This document shows positions 8,740 to 21,019 of a stretch of 32,185 nucleotides of DNA, one piece after another. How positions within the stretch are numbered: the first letter of the stretch is position 1; each line of letters starts with the position of its first letter. The notes below the pieces were generated by a model that saw nothing but the letters and a program-made list of their open reading frames with translations, was not told the DNA's origin and made no database searches. This DNA comes from Alphaproteobacteria bacterium (lineage in GTDB: Bacteria > Pseudomonadota > Alphaproteobacteria > Rhodobacterales > Rhodobacteraceae), in contig VGDE01000017.1 in the NCBI GenBank assembly GCA_016869875.1, positions 1 through 32,185 on the forward strand. The letters are read 5' to 3'. The position numbers and the translations under genes were made by a program.

Positions 8740-9540
8740 TCAGGCAAGATTCATCTGCTGCAGCATGTGTTCCAGCCGGGACACATCCTCTGGGTTGTTA
8801 AGCTCCCAGAACTGCCGACCGCGCGCCTCGACCTCGACGCAGAGAACCGAGCGACCGCGCTCAAGAAAACGCAGTTGTTCCAGACCTTCCAGCCGCTCCA
8901 GCACGCCTTCGGGCCATGTCGCGTAATCCGCCAGTGCCTGGGGACGATAGGCGTAGACGCCGACATGGTGAAACACCGGGCTGGGGGCGTCGTCTGCAAA
9001 ATCGGCCGCGGCAAAGGGAATGACCTCCTTGGAAAAGTAAAGCGCACGCCCGTCTTTGCCAAAAACGGCGGTGGTGCCGCCCACCCGCCCGGCGCGCCGA
9101 TCCTCGATCAGGTCCTTCCGCATCCGGCCCGAGCAGCACAGCACCGGCGTCGCCACCTGGGCATCGGGGGCAGCGCGCAGGCCCGCCACCAGATCCTCGA
9201 CGAACCAGGCCGGCGTCAGCGGTGCGTCTCCCTGCAGGTTCACCACGATCTCGGGGGTATCCGACAGCATGGCCACGGCCTCGGAACAGCGTTCCGTCCC
9301 GTTGCGGCAGGCGGGGCTGGTCATGGCGACCTCGGCGCCAAAGGCGCGGGCGTGGTCGCGGATGCGATCGTCATCCGTGGCCACGATGACCCGGTCGACG
9401 CCGCGGACCGCCATTGCCGCGTCCCAGCTGCGGCGGATCAGGCTGTGTGCCTGTCCCGTCGCGCCGCGCAGTTCCACCAGCGGCTTGCCGGGGTAGCGGG
9501 TCGAGGCAAAGCGGGCGGGGATGACAATGACGACCGACAT
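8740..9540 (-). CDS. kdsB: 3-deoxy-manno-octulosonate cytidylyltransferase (CMP-Kdo synthetase)
   Basis: 266-aa ORF; IVIPARFASTRYPGKPL, VIVATDD, GTERCSEAV, VNLQGDAPL, HHVGVYAYRPQAL motifs. Confidence 0.92.
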   Translation of the reverse strand: MSVVIVIPARFASTRYPGKPLVELRGATGQAHSLIRRSWDAAMAVRGVDRVIVATDDDRIRDHARAFGAEVAMTSPACRNGTERCSEAVAMLSDTPEIVVNLQGDAPLTPAWFVEDLVAGLRAAPDAQVATPVLCCSGRMRKDLIEDRRAGRVGGTTAVFGKDGRALYFSKEVIPFAAADFADDAPSPVFHHVGVYAYRPQALADYATWPEGVLERLEGLEQLRFLERGRSVLCVEVEARGRQFWELNNPEDVSRLEHMLQQMNLA

Positions 9541-9541
9541 G

Positions 9542-10339
9542 TCAGGGCTTCACCAGCAGCACGCCCGGCGCATAGGCGATGAAGAAAGGGTTCTCGAAGC
9601 CCGGCTTGCCATAGTCCAGCGCGCTGTGGTCGTCGAACCGCACGACCTCGCCGCCCGCGCCGCGCAGGACGGCATCGCCCGCGGCCGTGTCCCACTCCAT
9701 CGTGCGGCCCAGGCGCGGGTAAAGATCGGCCTCGCCCGTGGCCACCAGGCAGAACTTGAGCGAGCTGCCCGCGCTGGTCATGTCGCGCAGGCCGTACTTG
9801 GCGATATAGGCATCCGTCGCCGCATCTCGATGGGACTTCGACGCCACCACCATCAGCGCACGGTTGTCGGGCGTGGGATTCACGCCGATGGCCGCGACTT
9901 CGCCCGGCGCCTCCCCGAATGGGCCTTTTTCCTCGACCGACCGGCCATCGGCGGTGGTATAGAACAGGCGGCCCTTGGCAGGGGCATAAACTACGCCCCG
10001 CACCGGCATGCCGTCCTGGACATAGGCGATGTTGACGGTGAAGTCGCCGCGGCGCTGCACGAATTCCTTTGTGCCGTCCAAGGGGTCCACGATCAGAAAG
10101 CTGCGCAGGGACTGGCCATGCGTCTCGGCCTGCTCCTCGGTCACCAGCGGGATGTCGGGAAACGCCTCGCGCAGCCCCGCCGAGATCAGCGCATCCGCGG
10201 CCTCGTCGGCGGCCGTGACAGGGGAATCATCCGACTTGGTCCGCGTCTCGAAATCGTCGGACTGGTAGATCTCCATGATCCGGTCGCCCGCCGCCAGGGC
10301 CAGGCGCCGCATCTCCGTTGTCAGTCGGTCGAATTGCAT
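9542..10339 (-). CDS. cysQ: 3'(2'),5'-bisphosphate nucleotidase (PAP phosphatase)
   Basis: 265-aa ORF; KSDDSPVTAADEAAD, LVTEEQAE, FLIVDPLDGTKEFVQRRGDFTVNIAYV, MEWDTAAGDAVLRGAGG inositol monophosphatase/CysQ signature. Confidence 0.92.
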   Translation of the reverse strand: MQFDRLTTEMRRLALAAGDRIMEIYQSDDFETRTKSDDSPVTAADEAADALISAGLREAFPDIPLVTEEQAETHGQSLRSFLIVDPLDGTKEFVQRRGDFTVNIAYVQDGMPVRGVVYAPAKGRLFYTTADGRSVEEKGPFGEAPGEVAAIGVNPTPDNRALMVVASKSHRDAATDAYIAKYGLRDMTSAGSSLKFCLVATGEADLYPRLGRTMEWDTAAGDAVLRGAGGEVVRFDDHSALDYGKPGFENPFFIAYAPGVLLVKP

Positions 10340-10498
10340 TCACTTTCCTTTCCCTGCGCGGAACCGCGACCCCGAGCCGGATTGTGTGACGGTTCGCCGA
10401 TCCTTATGATGCCGGGGCAGCCCTTGGGCAAGCGTTGGCCGGCCAGTTGTCACAACCTGCGGCAGTCCTGCATCTCTCAGCGACGGAGCGTCGAAGCC

Positions 10499-11320
10499 TT
10501 GTTCAAGCAGCGTCTCAGCAGAAACATGGTGCAAGCGGGGCTGACGACATTCGCCCTTGTCTATCACCAGACCGTCTACAACCTGCGCAACGAACATCGC
10601 AACGCGGTGGTCGGCCTGCTGATGACCATGCTCCAGAGCATCATCTTCGTCTCCGTCTTCATGGCGATGTATCTGCTGATCGGGATCAGGACCTCGCCCA
10701 TCCGGGGCGACTTCCTGCTTTACATCATGTCGGGCATCTTCATGTTCATGACCCATGTCCAGACGGCGGGCGCGGTGTCGGGCAGCCATTCGATCTCGGC
10801 GGGCATCATCAAGCACGAACCCCTGAACGCGGCCGTCCTGATCTCGGGGGCGGCGCTTGCGACGCTCTACCGGCAGATGATCAGCTGCCTGGTGATCCTG
10901 GCGCTTTACCACATGATGTTCAACCCGATCAGCATCGAAAGGCCGGTCGGGGCGGTGGCCCTGTTTCTGATGTCCTGGTTCAGCGGGGTCTGCATCGGGC
11001 TGGTCTTTCTGGGGATCCGCCCTTGGGCGCCGCAGGTGGCCAAGGTGCTGACCACGCTGTACCAGCGGGTGAACATGTTCGGGTCGGGCAAGATGTTCGT
11101 GGCGAACATGCTGCCCAGCTTTCTCCTGCCCTGGTTCAGCTGGAATCCGCTTTTCCACATGATCGACCAGCAGCGCGGCTATCTGTTCATCAACTACACG
11201 CCGCATCGGACCGACCTGCTATACCCGCTGTGGGTGTCGATCGGCGCGCTGATGGTCGGGCTGTTGATCAACTTCACCACCCGCAAGTACGAATCCATCA
11301 GCTGGGGTGCCGCCCAATAG
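10499..11320 (+). CDS. Polysaccharide/capsule ABC exporter permease (KpsM/Wzm-like)
   Basis: 3' part of ORF 9521-11320; multiple hydrophobic segments, NAVVGLLMTMLQSIIFVSVFMAMYLLIGIRTSPIRGDFLLYIMSGIFMFM ... NPLFHMIDQQRGYLFINYTPHRTDLLYPLWV typical of ABC-2 polysaccharide permeases. Start uncertain: TTG 10499 (GGAG upstream) or ATG 10526. Confidence 0.8.
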   Translation: MFKQRLSRNMVQAGLTTFALVYHQTVYNLRNEHRNAVVGLLMTMLQSIIFVSVFMAMYLLIGIRTSPIRGDFLLYIMSGIFMFMTHVQTAGAVSGSHSISAGIIKHEPLNAAVLISGAALATLYRQMISCLVILALYHMMFNPISIERPVGAVALFLMSWFSGVCIGLVFLGIRPWAPQVAKVLTTLYQRVNMFGSGKMFVANMLPSFLLPWFSWNPLFHMIDQQRGYLFINYTPHRTDLLYPLWVSIGALMVGLLINFTTRKYESISWGAAQ

Positions 11321-11377
11321 GCATGTCATCAGGCCCCCGCCCCGCCGCCAGATGGTTTGAATTGCTGCGATGCGGTG

Positions 11378-11409
11378 CTTGCGGGGCTGAATTGCATCCC
11401 TATATACAG
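11378..11409 (+). promoter_or_regulatory. Candidate alphaproteobacterial sigma32 (heat-shock) promoter of dnaKJ
   Basis: CTTG at 11378-11381, 17-nt spacer, CCTATAT at 11399-11405, upstream of dnaK; fits the CTTG-N17-CYTATNT heat-shock promoter pattern known for alphaproteobacteria. Confidence 0.6.
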
Positions 11410-11519
11410 CCGCGAAGACGTTCGGAGGCTCCGGACGGAATTCAAGCAAGGGATCGGGCCGCGGGGGCCGCAAACGGACCCGAAGCCCAGAATATCGCCG
11501 CAAGAAAGGTTACAAGAAC

Positions 11520-13436
<1,917 letters not shown>

Positions 13437-13457
13437 TCAGGGCCGCTTCCCGAGAAG

Positions 13458-13495
13458 GGCCGGCTCGCCAACTGTCGCGGGCCGGCCTGTTTTTT
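13458..13495 (+). terminator. Hairpin plus T-run between dnaK and dnaJ (terminator or attenuator)
   Basis: GGCCGGC (13458-13464) pairs with GCCGGCC (13481-13487), followed by TGTTTTTT. Confidence 0.6.
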
Positions 13496-13517
13496 GGGCA
13501 GGTGAATGGGACGACAC

Positions 13518-14687
13518 ATGGGCAAGCGGTGTTATTACGAGGTGCTTGGGGTCACCCGGGGGGCCTCGACCGACGAGATCAAGAAAGCCTATCGCAGCAA
13601 GGCCAAGGAGTTGCATCCGGACCGCAACAAGGACGATGCGACCTGCGAAGCACGCTTCAAGGAAGTCAACGAAGCTTATGACTGCCTGAAGGACGACCAG
13701 AAGAAGGCGGCCTATGACCGCTTTGGTCATGCGGCCTTTGACGGCGGCATGGGCGGCGGCGGCTTTGGCGGGGCGCGGGGCGGCGGACATCCGGGCGACT
13801 TCGGCGCGGCCTTTGCCGACGTGTTCGAGGATCTTTTCGGCGACATGATGGGCCGGCGCGGGTCGAGCGGAGGACGTTCGCGTGCCCAGCGCGGCCAGGA
13901 TCTGCGCTATAATCTGCGCGTTACTCTGGAAGAGGCTTTTGCCGGGCTTCAAAAGACGATCACCGTCCGCGGTTCGGCCGCTTGCGAGGAATGCGATGGC
14001 ACGGGCGCTGAGGGCGCCACCGAACCGGCAGCCTGCCCGACCTGCGCCGGCATGGGCAAGGTTCGTGCGCAGCAAGGCTTCTTCACTGTCGAACGCACCT
14101 GCCCGACCTGCGGCGGCGCGGGGCAGATCGTCAAGAATCCCTGCCGCGCCTGCCACGGCGCCGGTCGGGTTGAACGCGAACGCACCCTTTCGGTGAATAT
14201 CCCCGCCGGCGTCGAGACCGGCACCCGCATCCGCCTTGCCGGCGAAGGCGAGGCCGGGCTGCGCGGCGGTCCAGCGGGCGATCTTTACATCTTCATTGAG
14301 GTGCAGGAACACGCGATCTTTCTGCGCGACGGCAAGATGCTGGCCTGCCAGGTTCCCGTCAGCATGGCGACCGCGGCCTTGGGTGGCGAGGTCGAAGTGC
14401 CGACGATCGACGGCGGACGGGCACGGGTCAAGGTTCCCGCCGGCAGCCAGACCGGGCGGCAGATGCGCCTGCGCGGCAAAGGCATGCCGCCGCTGCGCCA
14501 TGGCCCCGGCGCGGGTGGCGATTTCGGCGACATGATGATCGAGCTGACGGTCGAAACGCCGGTCAACCTCAGCCCGCGCCAGCGTGAACTGCTGCGCGAG
14601 TTCGAGGCCGAAAAGACCGACAACAGCCCGCAGTCGGACAGCTTTTTCAACAAGGTCAAAAGCTTTTGGGAGGGAATGACCCGCTGA
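13518..14687 (+). CDS. dnaJ: Chaperone protein DnaJ
   Basis: J domain [36 protein letters not shown], Gly-rich segment, four CxxCxGxG-type zinc motifs; start set at [10 protein letters not shown]. Confidence 0.98.
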   Translation: MGKRCYYEVLGVTRGASTDEIKKAYRSKAKELHPDRNKDDATCEARFKEVNEAYDCLKDDQKKAAYDRFGHAAFDGGMGGGGFGGARGGGHPGDFGAAFADVFEDLFGDMMGRRGSSGGRSRAQRGQDLRYNLRVTLEEAFAGLQKTITVRGSAACEECDGTGAEGATEPAACPTCAGMGKVRAQQGFFTVERTCPTCGGAGQIVKNPCRACHGAGRVERERTLSVNIPAGVETGTRIRLAGEGEAGLRGGPAGDLYIFIEVQEHAIFLRDGKMLACQVPVSMATAALGGEVEVPTIDGGRARVKVPAGSQTGRQMRLRGKGMPPLRHGPGAGGDFGDMMIELTVETPVNLSPRQRELLREFEAEKTDNSPQSDSFFNKVKSFWEGMTR

Positions 14688-14708
14688 GGCGGGTTAAGCC
14701 TTTCTTTA
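14679..14708 (+). terminator. Probable weak intrinsic terminator overlapping the dnaJ stop
   Basis: 6-bp perfect stem ACCCGC-TGAG-GCGGGT followed by TAAGCCTTTCTTT. Confidence 0.45.
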
Positions 14709-14732
14709 CCGCTTCTGCTCCATGCTGCCGGC

Positions 14733-15506
14733 ATGGTTTCGAATCGTTCCTTTGGCGAACTGCCCCTGCCGCTGTTGACCCCCGCCGCCGATGACGTGGC
14801 GGTGCCGGTGGCGCGGCGAGCGGACAAGGGGACCCCCTCCTATCTGGCCGATCACCGCGCGCGGCTGCGCGAGCGATTTCTTCAAGGTGGGGCGGCCGCC
14901 ATGCCCGACTACGAACTGCTGGAGCTGGTGCTGTTCCGCGCCATTCCGCGTCAGGACGTCAAGCCCTTGGCGCGGCGGCTGATCGAGATCTTTGGCGACT
15001 TCAACCGGGTACTGTCCGCTCCGGCGGCCCGGCTGCAGGCGGTGGACGGCGTGGGCCCGGCCGTCGTCACCGAACTCAAGATCGTCGAGGCGGCCGCGCA
15101 ACGCATGGCCCGGGCACGCGTCCTGCACCGCCCTATCCTGTCGGGGTGGCAGGCGCTGTTGGACTATTGCCACACGGCCATGGCCCATCGCGAGATCGAA
15201 GAGTTCCGCGTGCTGTACCTTGACCGCAAGAACGTCCTGATCGCGGACGAGGAACAGGCCCGCGGCACCGTCGACCATGTTCCGGTCTACCCGCGCGAGA
15301 TCATCCGCCGAGCGCTGGAGCTGAACGCGTCGGCGCTGATTCTGGTGCACAACCACCCGTCGGGGGATCCCACGCCATCCGACAGCGACATCACCATGAC
15401 CGGGCGCATCGTCCAGGCGGCGGACAGCATGGGCATCACCATCCACGACCACCTGATCATCGGCAAGTCGCGCGAACTCAGCTTTCGCGCCCAAGGGTTG
15501 CTCTGA
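14733..15506 (+). CDS. radC: RadC family (JAB/MPN domain) protein
   Basis: 257-aa ORF; DYELLELVLFRAIPRQDVKPLARRL, VDGVGPAVVTELK, LYLDRKNVLIADE, LILVHNHPSGDPTPSDSDITMT. Confidence 0.95.
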   Translation: MVSNRSFGELPLPLLTPAADDVAVPVARRADKGTPSYLADHRARLRERFLQGGAAAMPDYELLELVLFRAIPRQDVKPLARRLIEIFGDFNRVLSAPAARLQAVDGVGPAVVTELKIVEAAAQRMARARVLHRPILSGWQALLDYCHTAMAHREIEEFRVLYLDRKNVLIADEEQARGTVDHVPVYPREIIRRALELNASALILVHNHPSGDPTPSDSDITMTGRIVQAADSMGITIHDHLIIGKSRELSFRAQGLL

Positions 15507-15754
15507 GTCGCCTGTCGCGGGTGCCGTGCCTGCCTGTGCAGGTTCACGCCCGACGCTGCGGCATCCCGCCGCAGTGATGGCGCAAACGCGTTGCCGGATT
15601 CCGACAGATGCGGCGATTTGCGTAGGCAGCGGCAGGCTTATCGTCTGGACTGACAGGGAATTGAAGGCTAGAACCGCCTCCGCGAAGGCTGCGTTCGGAC
15701 GCGGCCCGGAATGTCGTATCGGCCTGACTTTCGGCCTGAATTGGAGTATGACCC

Positions 15755-16318
15755 GTGTCCCACGCAGATGACCACGTAGGCACCCGGAGGGATTTCCTCT
15801 ATTATGCCACGGCGGGCGCAGGCACGGTGGCCGCCGGGGCCGCCGCCTGGACGCTTGTGAATCAGATGAATCCTTCGGCCGACGTTCAGGCGCTGGCCTC
15901 GATCCAGGTCGATGTCAGCGGCGTCACGCCCGGATCGCAGATCACCGTGCTGTTCCTGGGCAAGCCCGTGTTCATCCGTCGCCGCACCCCCGAGGAAATC
16001 GAGGCCGGCCGAGCCGTCGATCTGAACCAGCTGACCGACCGGGACGCGCAGAACCCCAACCTGCCCGCGGGCCAGCCCGCCACCGACCAGAACCGCACGC
16101 TGGACGATGCGGGCGAATGGCTGGTCCAGATCGGCGTCTGCACCCACTTGGGCTGCGTGCCGATCGGCGATGGTGCGGGTGACTTCGGCGGCTGGTTCTG
16201 CCCCTGCCACGGCAGCCATTACGACACGGCCGGCCGCATCCGCCGGGGTCCCGCGCCCCAGAACATGCATATTCCCGTGGCGTCGTTCATCAACGACACC
16301 ACCATCCTGTTGGGCTGA
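15755..16318 (+). CDS. petA: Ubiquinol-cytochrome c reductase Rieske iron-sulfur subunit
   Basis: 187-aa ORF; Tat-like [13 protein letters not shown], Rieske motifs CTHLGC and CPCHGSHYD. Confidence 0.97.
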   Translation: MSHADDHVGTRRDFLYYATAGAGTVAAGAAAWTLVNQMNPSADVQALASIQVDVSGVTPGSQITVLFLGKPVFIRRRTPEEIEAGRAVDLNQLTDRDAQNPNLPAGQPATDQNRTLDDAGEWLVQIGVCTHLGCVPIGDGAGDFGGWFCPCHGSHYDTAGRIRRGPAPQNMHIPVASFINDTTILLG

Positions 16319-16329
16319 GGAGGGCACTC

Positions 16330-17652
16330 ATGGCCGGAATTCCGCACGACCCTTACGAGCCCAAGACGGGTTTCGAACGCTGGTTGCACCGCCGCCTGCC
16401 GATCGCGGGCCTTATCTATGACACGCTGGTCATTCCCACCCCCAAGAACCTGAACTGGATGTGGATCTGGGGCATCGTCCTGGTCTTCTGCCTGGCGCTG
16501 CAGATCATCACCGGCGTCGTCCTGGCGATGCATTACACCGCGCATGTCGACATGGCCTTTGCCAGCGTCGAGCACATCATGCGCAACGTCAATGGCGGGC
16601 ACATGCTGCGCTATCTGCACGCGAACGGCGCCTCGCTGTTCTTTGTCGCAGTCTACATGCACATCTTCCGCAACCTTTACTACGGCAACTACAAGGCGCC
16701 GCGCGAGGTGACCTGGATCATCGGGATGCTGATCTACATCCTGATGATGGCGACCGCCTTCATGGGCTATGTCCTGCCCTGGGGCCAGATGTCCTTCTGG
16801 GGCGCGACCGTGATCACCGGCCTTTTCGGCGCCATTCCCGGCGTGGGCGAGACCGTGCAGACCTGGTTGCTGGGCGGGCCGGCGGTCGGCAACTCGACCC
16901 TGAACCGCTTCTTCTCGCTGCATTACCTGCTGCCCTTCATCATCGCCGGCCTGGTGCTGGTCCACATCTGGGCGTTCCACTCGACGGGCAACAACAACCC
17001 GACGGGCGTCGAAGTACGCCGCACCAGCAAGGAAGAGGCAGCCCGCGACACCCTGCCCTTCTGGCCCTATTTCGTGATGAAGGACCTGTTCGCCCTGGCG
17101 CTGGTGCTGGTCGTGTTCTTCGCGGTCGTGGGCTTCATGCCGAACTACCTGGGTCACCCGGACAACTATGTGATGGCCAATGCCCTGGCGACGCCCGCGC
17201 ATATCGTGCCGGAATGGTACTTCCTGCCCTTCTACGCCATCCTGCGCGCCTTTGACGGCGACGTGTGGCTGGTGCAGCTGGTCCAGTTCCTGACCTTCGG
17301 CATCGTCGACGCCAAGTTCTTCGGCGTGCTGGCCATGTTTGGCGCGATCATCGTGATGGCGCTGGTGCCTTGGCTGGACACCTCGCGCGTGCGCTCGGGC
17401 CGCTACCGCCCGATGTTCAAGTGGTGGTACTGGCTGCTGGCCGCAGACTTCATCATCCTGATGTGGGTGGGTGCGATGCCTGCCGAAGGGATCTATCCCT
17501 ACATCGCTCTGGTGGCCTCGGCCTATTGGTTTGCCTACTTCCTGATCATCCTGCCGATCCTGGGTGTCATCGAAAAGCCGCTGCCGATGCCCGCGACGAT
17601 CGAGGAAGACCACCTTGCGCATTACGACGCGCCGACGCGCATGGCCGAGTAA
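16330..17652 (+). CDS. petB: Cytochrome b of the bc1 complex
   Basis: 440-aa [58 protein letters not shown]. Confidence 0.98.
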   Translation: MAGIPHDPYEPKTGFERWLHRRLPIAGLIYDTLVIPTPKNLNWMWIWGIVLVFCLALQIITGVVLAMHYTAHVDMAFASVEHIMRNVNGGHMLRYLHANGASLFFVAVYMHIFRNLYYGNYKAPREVTWIIGMLIYILMMATAFMGYVLPWGQMSFWGATVITGLFGAIPGVGETVQTWLLGGPAVGNSTLNRFFSLHYLLPFIIAGLVLVHIWAFHSTGNNNPTGVEVRRTSKEEAARDTLPFWPYFVMKDLFALALVLVVFFAVVGFMPNYLGHPDNYVMANALATPAHIVPEWYFLPFYAILRAFDGDVWLVQLVQFLTFGIVDAKFFGVLAMFGAIIVMALVPWLDTSRVRSGRYRPMFKWWYWLLAADFIILMWVGAMPAEGIYPYIALVASAYWFAYFLIILPILGVIEKPLPMPATIEEDHLAHYDAPTRMAE

Positions 17653-17665
17653 GGAGAGCCGTTAG

Positions 17666-18937
17666 ATGACCCTGAGAACCAAGACGCTCACGGCTGCTCT
17701 GGCCCTGACGATCTCTGCCACCGGCTTTGCGCTGGCGCAGGACGGCACCACCACCACGGTGCCGATGCAACCCGCCGATGCCCAGACCACCCCCGAAGGC
17801 GGCACGACCTTTGTGGCCACCCCGGCCGATCAGGCAACCACGGATGCCCCGGCCGCGGCCGGGGCGCCCGATGCAGGGGGACAGACGGCTGTCCCTTCCG
17901 CCGACACGCCCCCTGCCGAGGCCCAGGCCGAGGCTCTCCAGGAAGGCGCGACCCAGGAAGAGGCGCAGGCCGCCGCGGGCGAAGCCACGGCCGAGGCGAC
18001 CGGCGACGTGCCGCAGAACCCCGGCCGCCAGCAGCCCGACAGCGGCGATGAAGGCGCCGATGCGGTCCGCGTGGACGAAGGCGGAATGGGCGTGGCTCCT
18101 GTTGAAACCCAGCAGGGCACCTCGCCCATCGAGGAACATTTCGCGCCCGAGGAAGGTGTCGTTGACGCGATCACCGGCCACGGCGAGGAGGGCGAGGCGC
18201 ACGAGGCCGATCACGGTTATGGCCATGTCGAGGACGTGGACTTCAGCTTTGAAGGTCCGTTCGGCAGCTTTGACCAATTCCAGCTGCAGCGCGGCCTGCA
18301 GGTCTATACCGAGGTCTGCTCGGCCTGCCACGGCATGAAGTTCGTGCCGATCCGCACGCTGACCGACGAGGGTGGCCCCGGCCTGCCCGAAGATCAGGTT
18401 CGCGCCTATGCGAACGAGCTGCTGCCGATCTTCGACGAGGATCTGGGCGAAGAGCGCGCCCGCGTCATCACCGACAACTTCCCCGCCGTCAACGGCGACG
18501 GAATGGGCCCCGACCTGTCGCTGATGGCCAAGGCGCGTGCAGGCTTCCACGGTCCCTACGGCACCGGCCTGAACCAGCTGTTCCGCGGCATTGGCGGACC
18601 GGAATACATCCACGCCCTTCTGACCGGCTATAACGGCGAGGAAGTCGAACAGGCAGGCACCTTGCTGCACGGCAACACGGCCTTCCCCGGCGGGCTGATC
18701 AGCATGGCGCCGCCGCTGTCGGATGACCGCGTCACCTATGAGGACGGCACCCCGGCCACCGTCGACCAGATGGCGATGGATGTTGCGGCTTTCCTGATGT
18801 GGACGGCCGAGCCCAAGATGATGGACCGCAAGGCGATCGGCATTGTCGCCGTCCTGTTCCTGATCGTCCTGACGGCGCTGCTGTATCTGACGAACAAGCG
18901 CATCTGGTCGCCGCACAAGCAGAAGCGCAAGCACTGA
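17666..18937 (+). CDS. petC: Cytochrome c1 with long acidic Ala/Pro-rich N-terminal insertion
   Basis: 423-aa ORF; signal peptide, CSACHG heme site, [28 protein letters not shown]-terminal anchor; directly follows petAB. Confidence 0.96.
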   Translation: MTLRTKTLTAALALTISATGFALAQDGTTTTVPMQPADAQTTPEGGTTFVATPADQATTDAPAAAGAPDAGGQTAVPSADTPPAEAQAEALQEGATQEEAQAAAGEATAEATGDVPQNPGRQQPDSGDEGADAVRVDEGGMGVAPVETQQGTSPIEEHFAPEEGVVDAITGHGEEGEAHEADHGYGHVEDVDFSFEGPFGSFDQFQLQRGLQVYTEVCSACHGMKFVPIRTLTDEGGPGLPEDQVRAYANELLPIFDEDLGEERARVITDNFPAVNGDGMGPDLSLMAKARAGFHGPYGTGLNQLFRGIGGPEYIHALLTGYNGEEVEQAGTLLHGNTAFPGGLISMAPPLSDDRVTYEDGTPATVDQMAMDVAAFLMWTAEPKMMDRKAIGIVAVLFLIVLTALLYLTNKRIWSPHKQKRKH

Positions 18938-18961
18938 GCCTGCTCTTTCGCAACGACCTAG

Positions 18962-18992
18962 AAACGCGCCCCCGCCCGGGGGCGCGTTTTTT
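18962..18992 (+). terminator. Strong Rho-independent terminator after petABC
   Basis: Perfect GC-rich stem AAACGCGCCCCC-GCCC-GGGGGCGCGTTT running into a T6 tract. Confidence 0.92.
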
Positions 18993-19052
18993 CGTGGCTG
19001 GACAAGACGCCGGCAGGACGATCACATGCGGAGGAACAACCCGGGGCGAAGC

Positions 19053-19931
19053 ATGGCGATCTGGAACTTGGGGTCGATCAACATCGATCATGTCTATCGG
19101 TTGGAGAGCCTGCCCCGGCCAGGCGAAACCCTGGCCTCGCGCAGTTATTCCGTCGGTCTCGGCGGGAAGGGGGCGAACCAGTCGGTTGCCGCGGCCCGCG
19201 CAGGGGCGCGGACGCATCACCTAGGCGCCATGGGTGCGGGCGACGACTGGGTTCTGCAACGCTTGAACGACAGCGGCATCGACATGGCACATGTTGCGCG
19301 CCTGCCGGACGAGGCAACCGGCCATGCGATCATCCTGCTGGAGGCCCAGGGGGAAAATGCCATCGTCATCCATCCGGGCGCGAATCGTGCCGTTGACGAG
19401 GGCGCCCTGTTGCGGACGCTTTCCGCCTTGGGTCCCGATGACACGCTTCTGCTTCAGAACGAAACGAACGGGCAGGTCGCGGCGGCGCAGGCGGCGCAGG
19501 CGCGAGGAGCGCGCGTCGTCTATTCCGCCGCGCCCTTTGATCTTGACGCGGTCCGGGCAGTCCTGCCCCACGTGTCGATCCTGGCGATGAACGCGGGCGA
19601 GTCGCAGCAGGTCCTTGCAGGGATCTCGGGACCGCTGCCGGTCCAGGGGCTGCTGATCACGCGCGGGGCCGAGGGTGCCGAATATCGCGATCTGACCACC
19701 AGCCAGACCTATGTCCAGGCGGCGTTTCGCGTGACGCCGGTCGACACGACCGGCGCCGGCGACACCTTTGCAGGCTATTTCTCCGCCGCTCTCGACGAAG
19801 GGCGGGACATCGCCGTGGCCTTGCGGCTGGCCGCGGCGGCGGCGGCGCTGAAGGTCACGCGGCCGGGTGCCGGCGACGCCATCCCCACCCGCGCCGAGGT
19901 CGAGGCCTTTCTGGCCGATCAGCCGATCTGA
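19053..19931 (+). CDS. PfkB-family sugar kinase (ribokinase-like)
   Basis: [49 protein letters not shown] and C-terminal [18 protein letters not shown]; start uncertain between ATG 19026 and 19053. Confidence 0.88.
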   Translation: MAIWNLGSINIDHVYRLESLPRPGETLASRSYSVGLGGKGANQSVAAARAGARTHHLGAMGAGDDWVLQRLNDSGIDMAHVARLPDEATGHAIILLEAQGENAIVIHPGANRAVDEGALLRTLSALGPDDTLLLQNETNGQVAAAQAAQARGARVVYSAAPFDLDAVRAVLPHVSILAMNAGESQQVLAGISGPLPVQGLLITRGAEGAEYRDLTTSQTYVQAAFRVTPVDTTGAGDTFAGYFSAALDEGRDIAVALRLAAAAAALKVTRPGAGDAIPTRAEVEAFLADQPI

Positions 19932-21019
19932 CCCCGCCGTCCCCCGGTCTGCGCCCGGTCCATCAGCAGGTGGTCCAAGATCACGCAAGCGGCCATCGCC
20001 TCGGCCACCGGAACGGCGCGTATGCCGACGCAGGGGTCGTGGCGGCCTTTCGTGATGACCTCGATCTCCTCGCCGTGGGCGTTGATCGACCGTCGGGGGG
20101 TGGTGATAGAACTGGTCGGCTTGATGGAAAAGCGCACCGTGATGTCTTGTCCCGTCGAGATGCCGCCCAGAATGCCGCCCGCGTGGTTCGACAGGAACGC
20201 GGGGCCATCCGGCCCCATGCGGATCTCGTCCGCGTTGTCAGTGCCTGTCAGGGCGGCTGCGGCCATCCCCTCTCCAATCTCGACCGCCTTGACGGCATTG
20301 ATCGACATCATCGCCGCCGCCAGATCCGTGTCCAGCTTGGCATAGATCGGCGCACCAAGGCCCGGCGGGCAGCCCTGAACCAGGACCTCGATCGCGGCAC
20401 CGACGCTGTTCTGGTCCTTGCGGATCCCATCCAAATAGTCGGACCACGCCCCGACCGCCGCGGCATCGGGCAGGAAGAACGGGTTGTCGTTGATGGCCGC
20501 CGCGTCAAAGCGCGACCGGTCCAGATGCAGCGCCCCCATCTGCACCATGTAGCCGATGATCCGTACATCAGGCAGGATCGCCGCCAGCACCGCCTGCGCA
20601 ACAGCGCCCGCCGCCACACGCGCCGCCGTTTCGCGCGCGCTGGAGCGTCCGCCGCCGCGATAATCCCGCACCCCGTATTTCAGGTGATAGGTGATGTCAG
20701 CATGGCCGGGACGAAAGCTGGTGGCAATGTCGCCGTAATCCTTGGAACGCTGGTCCGTGTTCTCGATCATCAGCTGGATCGAGGTGCCGGTGGTCATGCC
20801 TTCGAACACCCCCGACAGGATGCGCACCTGGTCGGGCTCGCGCCGCTGCGTCGTATGCTTGCTGGTGCCGGGGCGGCGGCGGTCCAGGAACCGCTGGATG
20901 AAGTCCTCGGACAAGGGCACGCCGGGGGGCACACCATCAACGGTCGCGCCAAGCGCCGGGCCGTGGCTTTCACCCCAGGTGGTAAAGCGGAACATGCGGC
21001 CGAAGGTGTTGTAGCTCAC
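19919..21019 (-). CDS. aroC: Chorismate synthase
   Basis: 366-aa [92 protein letters not shown] start overlaps mutS stop (GTGA). Confidence 0.98.
   Translation of the reverse strand: MSYNTFGRMFRFTTWGESHGPALGATVDGVPPGVPLSEDFIQRFLDRRRPGTSKHTTQRREPDQVRILSGVFEGMTTGTSIQLMIENTDQRSKDYGDIATSFRPGHADITYHLKYGVRDYRGGGRSSARETAARVAAGAVAQAVLAAILPDVRIIGYMVQMGALHLDRSRFDAAAINDNPFFLPDAAAVGAWSDYLDGIRKDQNSVGAAIEVLVQGCPPGLGAPIYAKLDTDLAAAMMSINAVKAVEIGEGMAAAALTGTDNADEIRMGPDGPAFLSNHAGGILGGISTGQDITVRFSIKPTSSITTPRRSINAHGEEIEVITKGRHDPCVGIRAVPVAEAMAACVILDHLLMDRAQTGGRRGQIG

Noticed and set aside
9521-10498. N-terminal half of the 599-aa ORF fused to the ABC permease
   Set aside because: This part is antisense to cysQ and low in family motifs; the permease begins near 10499-10526.
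15556-15574. 7-bp hairpin CTGCGGC-ATCCC-GCCGCAG downstream of radC
   Set aside because: No T-tract; stems of this size are expected by chance in GC-rich DNA.
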